Assembly: GCA_902776955.1 (NCBI GenBank)
Contig: CACYSG010000006.1
Span: forward strand, 1-64,000
Reading direction: 5' to 3'
Source: an uncultured Bacteroidales bacterium
GTDB taxonomy: Bacteria > Bacteroidota > Bacteroidia > Bacteroidales > Muribaculaceae
Length of the DNA: 64,000 nucleotides
Every line of letters begins with the position of its first letter. Within the stretch, counting starts at the first letter, position 1. The notes under the pieces are model-generated. The model did not search any database, was not told where the DNA came from, and was given only the letters and a program-made list of their open reading frames with translations. The position numbers and the translations under genes are program-made. Below, in pieces: positions 61,885 to 64,000 of the stretch.

Positions 61885-64000
61885 CTAGAGCCTTAAAATC
61901 ATATCGATAAGGGCGTTCACATCGGCGATATTTACCTCGCCGTCGCCGTTCACGTCGCTGAGCGAGCCCGCTGCGGCATCTCCGGTCAAGATATCGTCGA
62001 TGGCCACATTGATGTCAGCGATGCTGATTTCGCCGTCGGCGTTCACGTCACCGCGCTTCAAGGCGCGATAGACAAATGAGCGCGTCGCAGCATAGTCGGT
62101 GTATTGCAACGTGGAACCCGTGGCCAGCGTCCGGTAGGCATAGCGGGCACGCACGTAGTAGGTATTGCCGTCGCTCGGCTTCCCGGTTCCCTTGATGTCG
62201 CCAAGGGGGATGGTCTCGAAAGCCCCTTCTATCGTGCCGTTATAGGACGTGCGCGCCGGGAACGACTCGGTCGAAGCGATTTGCACCCTCAACGAGGCAG
62301 CACCCTCGACGGGAGCAAATTCCACCGCATCATCGGCATAGAGCACCATCTGACCCGTTGCGGGGGTGACAAACACAGGCACCGGGGGAATCATCTCGAC
62401 GGTGGTGAACGACGAAACGGGCAGAACGACTGTCACGTCGCTGCTGATAGCCGTCACGCGGGCGTAATAGGTGGTAGCACCCGCCAGACGATACCTGGGC
62501 ACCTGCCAGCAGGCCTCGTTCAAGCATACGGTGTCGGGATTATTCATATTTGACGTGGTGGACAATTCCAGGAGGTAACGGGTGCCGGGAGCGCCTGCCG
62601 TCCAGGTGATGAGAGGAGTCAGGGAAACCCCATTTTCTCCTCCCGAGGGCGAAATGATGCGCATTTGCCCCAAAGTGAAATGGCCGACGTCGCTCTCATT
62701 GTCCCACTGGTTGAGTCCGCGGGCCACCACGCGCCACCAGTACTCGCCCTCCTGCAGGTGGGAAATACGTGACAACGGCAAGAACGTGGAATCGGTTTCC
62801 AGTTGCACGACAGGCGTATTCATCGCTTCGTCGGCATAAATCCACACGACATAGTTCGATGCGTCGCACTCCCACCTCAACATGGAGAACTGGGTCACGA
62901 AAGCACCGTCCTCGGGCTCAACCAGAACCGGTTTGGAGGCCTGGACAGGCTCCACGCCCGGCATGACGGGGGCATACTCGTTTTCCCACCTGTCGAGGAT
63001 GGACACGGCATAGCGGTAGCCCTCGCGCTTGCTTGCCGGCAGCGTGTAGGAAGCCCAGTAGGAAACGCCGTCGATATACTGCGCCTGGCAGTGGAAATCC
63101 TTGTCCTCCACCCCATCGGGGATGGCATAGACAACATAGCGCACGTTGGGGATACTGTCCCACGTCAGTTTGCCCTCGTTATAGGCCAAATGGCTCACGG
63201 TGGTATAGGTCGTGGTGGGCTTAAGCCACGAGGGAGCGGGATTGAGGGCGATGGTCCGATAGAGCGAGTCCTTCAACCATGTGCGCAACTGGCGCACCTT
63301 GCCGTCAATGACCTCCTTCTTATTGCGCCACGTGTAGTAGCGGAAGTAAACCATGCCCGGATTACCGCCATCCAGCATGGCATCGCGCATGATGCGACCC
63401 TGCTTGACATACTCATTCAAGTTCCACCCGTCCTCGTCGGGAATCCACTGGCTCACATAGACATGACGGTTGAAACGCGCCGCCATCTTGCCCCACCAGC
63501 GGGTAATGGGCTCAAAACTCTGTGAGGTATTGCGGTAAATCTGTGGCGACATGAAGTCGATGGTGCCACGCGTGAGCCAGGCCATGGGATCGCTGTAAAT
63601 CTGGTTATACTGCCAGTCATTGCCCGGACAGGGCTCCACGCCATACTGGTCGGCCACCGACTGGATACCGCATGCCACACCGGCAGGTCCGATGCCAAAG
63701 CGCACCCATGGCTTGGTCTGTTTGACCATGTCGTTGACATCCTTGACCATCTGGTTGACGTTCTCGCGGCGCCAGTCGCCCTGCGTCATCGTTCCTCCGC
63801 CCTGCCGATAAGCGCTATACAGGTCGGCATCGAGCGAGAACGATGGATTGTCCTGGTTGTAGAAGTAATCGTCAAACACCAGTCCGTCAACATCATACTT
63901 AACCAAAATATCCTTGCACACGTCAACGACACGTTGCCGCACCTCGGGGATGCCGGGATTGAGCACCGTCTCATAGCTCGTGGTCAACAGCCACTCGGGA
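61885..64000 (-). CDS. Family 10-like glycosylhydrolase (GHL10/DUF187), FN3 modules and dockerin tail; partial
   Basis: The gene is cut by the window end; at least 704 residues are visible and the frame stays open (PEWLLTTSYE at the edge). The catalytic part shows VDGLVFDDYFYNQD, RFGIGPAGV, DFMSPQIYRN and YVSQWIPDED, as in the GHL10/DUF187 family, which acts on or near bacterial cell-wall glycans. FN3-like modules follow (TYTTVSHLAYNEGKLTWDSI, PLITWTAGAPGTRYLLELST). The tail has DVNADGEISIAD and DVNGDGEVNIAD loops. The true start and signal peptide lie beyond 64000. Confidence 0.83.
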   Translation of the reverse strand, partial: PEWLLTTSYETVLNPGIPEVRQRVVDVCKDILVKYDVDGLVFDDYFYNQDNPSFSLDADLYSAYRQGGGTMTQGDWRRENVNQMVKDVNDMVKQTKPWVRFGIGPAGVACGIQSVADQYGVEPCPGNDWQYNQIYSDPMAWLTRGTIDFMSPQIYRNTSQSFEPITRWWGKMAARFNRHVYVSQWIPDEDGWNLNEYVKQGRIMRDAMLDGGNPGMVYFRYYTWRNKKEVIDGKVRQLRTWLKDSLYRTIALNPAPSWLKPTTTYTTVSHLAYNEGKLTWDSIPNVRYVVYAIPDGVEDKDFHCQAQYIDGVSYWASYTLPASKREGYRYAVSILDRWENEYAPVMPGVEPVQASKPVLVEPEDGAFVTQFSMLRWECDASNYVVWIYADEAMNTPVVQLETDSTFLPLSRISHLQEGEYWWRVVARGLNQWDNESDVGHFTLGQMRIISPSGGENGVSLTPLITWTAGAPGTRYLLELSTTSNMNNPDTVCLNEACWQVPRYRLAGATTYYARVTAISSDVTVVLPVSSFTTVEMIPPVPVFVTPATGQMVLYADDAVEFAPVEGAASLRVQIASTESFPARTSYNGTIEGAFETIPLGDIKGTGKPSDGNTYYVRARYAYRTLATGSTLQYTDYAATRSFVYRALKRGDVNADGEISIADINVAIDDILTGDAAAGSLSDVNGDGEVNIADVNALIDMILRL

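Overview
The window is typical of a gut or rumen Bacteroidales chromosome, most like Muribaculaceae or Prevotellaceae; the species cannot be named from sequence alone. The evidence is Bacteroidetes-type promoters (TTTG, about 19-20 nt, TAnnTTTG), a Porin_10-type outer-membrane protein, an UpxY (NusG-like) regulator heading a polysaccharide operon, a type 9 secretion-like C-terminal domain, and many large secreted proteins ending in paired dockerin-like calcium-binding repeats. No rRNA, tRNA or CRISPR array was found.

Layout. (1) 310-10506: a BspA-type leucine-rich-repeat protein diverges from a putative porin; then a small lipoprotein, a PLP aminotransferase, a periplasmic substrate-binding-like protein, and a TPR protein with a sigma-54-like promoter. 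(2) 10533-13469: a second LRR/dockerin protein. (3) 13945-19604, housekeeping: RluA-type pseudouridine synthase, DnaJ, GrpE, IspE, cardiolipin synthase and a tiny protein that is little more than a secretion tail. (4) 20097-28422: a seven-gene surface-polysaccharide operon read leftward from one promoter at 28635-28665 through a structured leader: UpxY-like regulator with an unusual C-terminal extension, UDP-sugar epimerase, UDP-sugar dehydrogenase, polysaccharide deacetylase, CDP-glycerol-type phosphotransferase, ATP-grasp ligase, flippase. (5) 28837-41286: five tandem C10 (streptopain-like) cysteine proteases with FN3/Ig-like modules and dockerin tails. (6) 41748-44591: an MmeI-type single-chain restriction-modification enzyme framed by two nearly identical palindromic repeat copies. 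(7) 45003-50329, mostly housekeeping: TonB-C protein, second RluA enzyme, exonuclease III, AI-2E-family permease, MiaA. (8) 50472-64000: a sixth C10 protease, CutC, a chitobiase-fold/dockerin protein, a phosphodiester glycosidase, two paralogous secreted dockerin proteins, and a glycoside hydrolase-like protein cut by the window end.

Thirteen secreted proteins carry dockerin-like tails, yet no cohesin is encoded here. The tails fall into two sequence types that are largely separated along the window. Together with the proteases and glycan-active enzymes this looks like a host-, diet- or microbe-facing degradation and adhesion locus. How the tails are held or exported is open.

Non-coding DNA is rich in repeats: a MITE-like family with long terminal inverted repeats (complete copy near 4957-5252, partial copies at 19761-19998, 41430-41640 and 44738-44852), short GAGACGC palindromes (one inside the restriction-modification gene), short tandem arrays of 9-10 nt period in many gaps, and a large inverted repeat from which both miaA and the converging protease gene derive their last codons. 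Starts were adjusted where signal peptides, known family N termini or promoter positions argued for an internal ATG.
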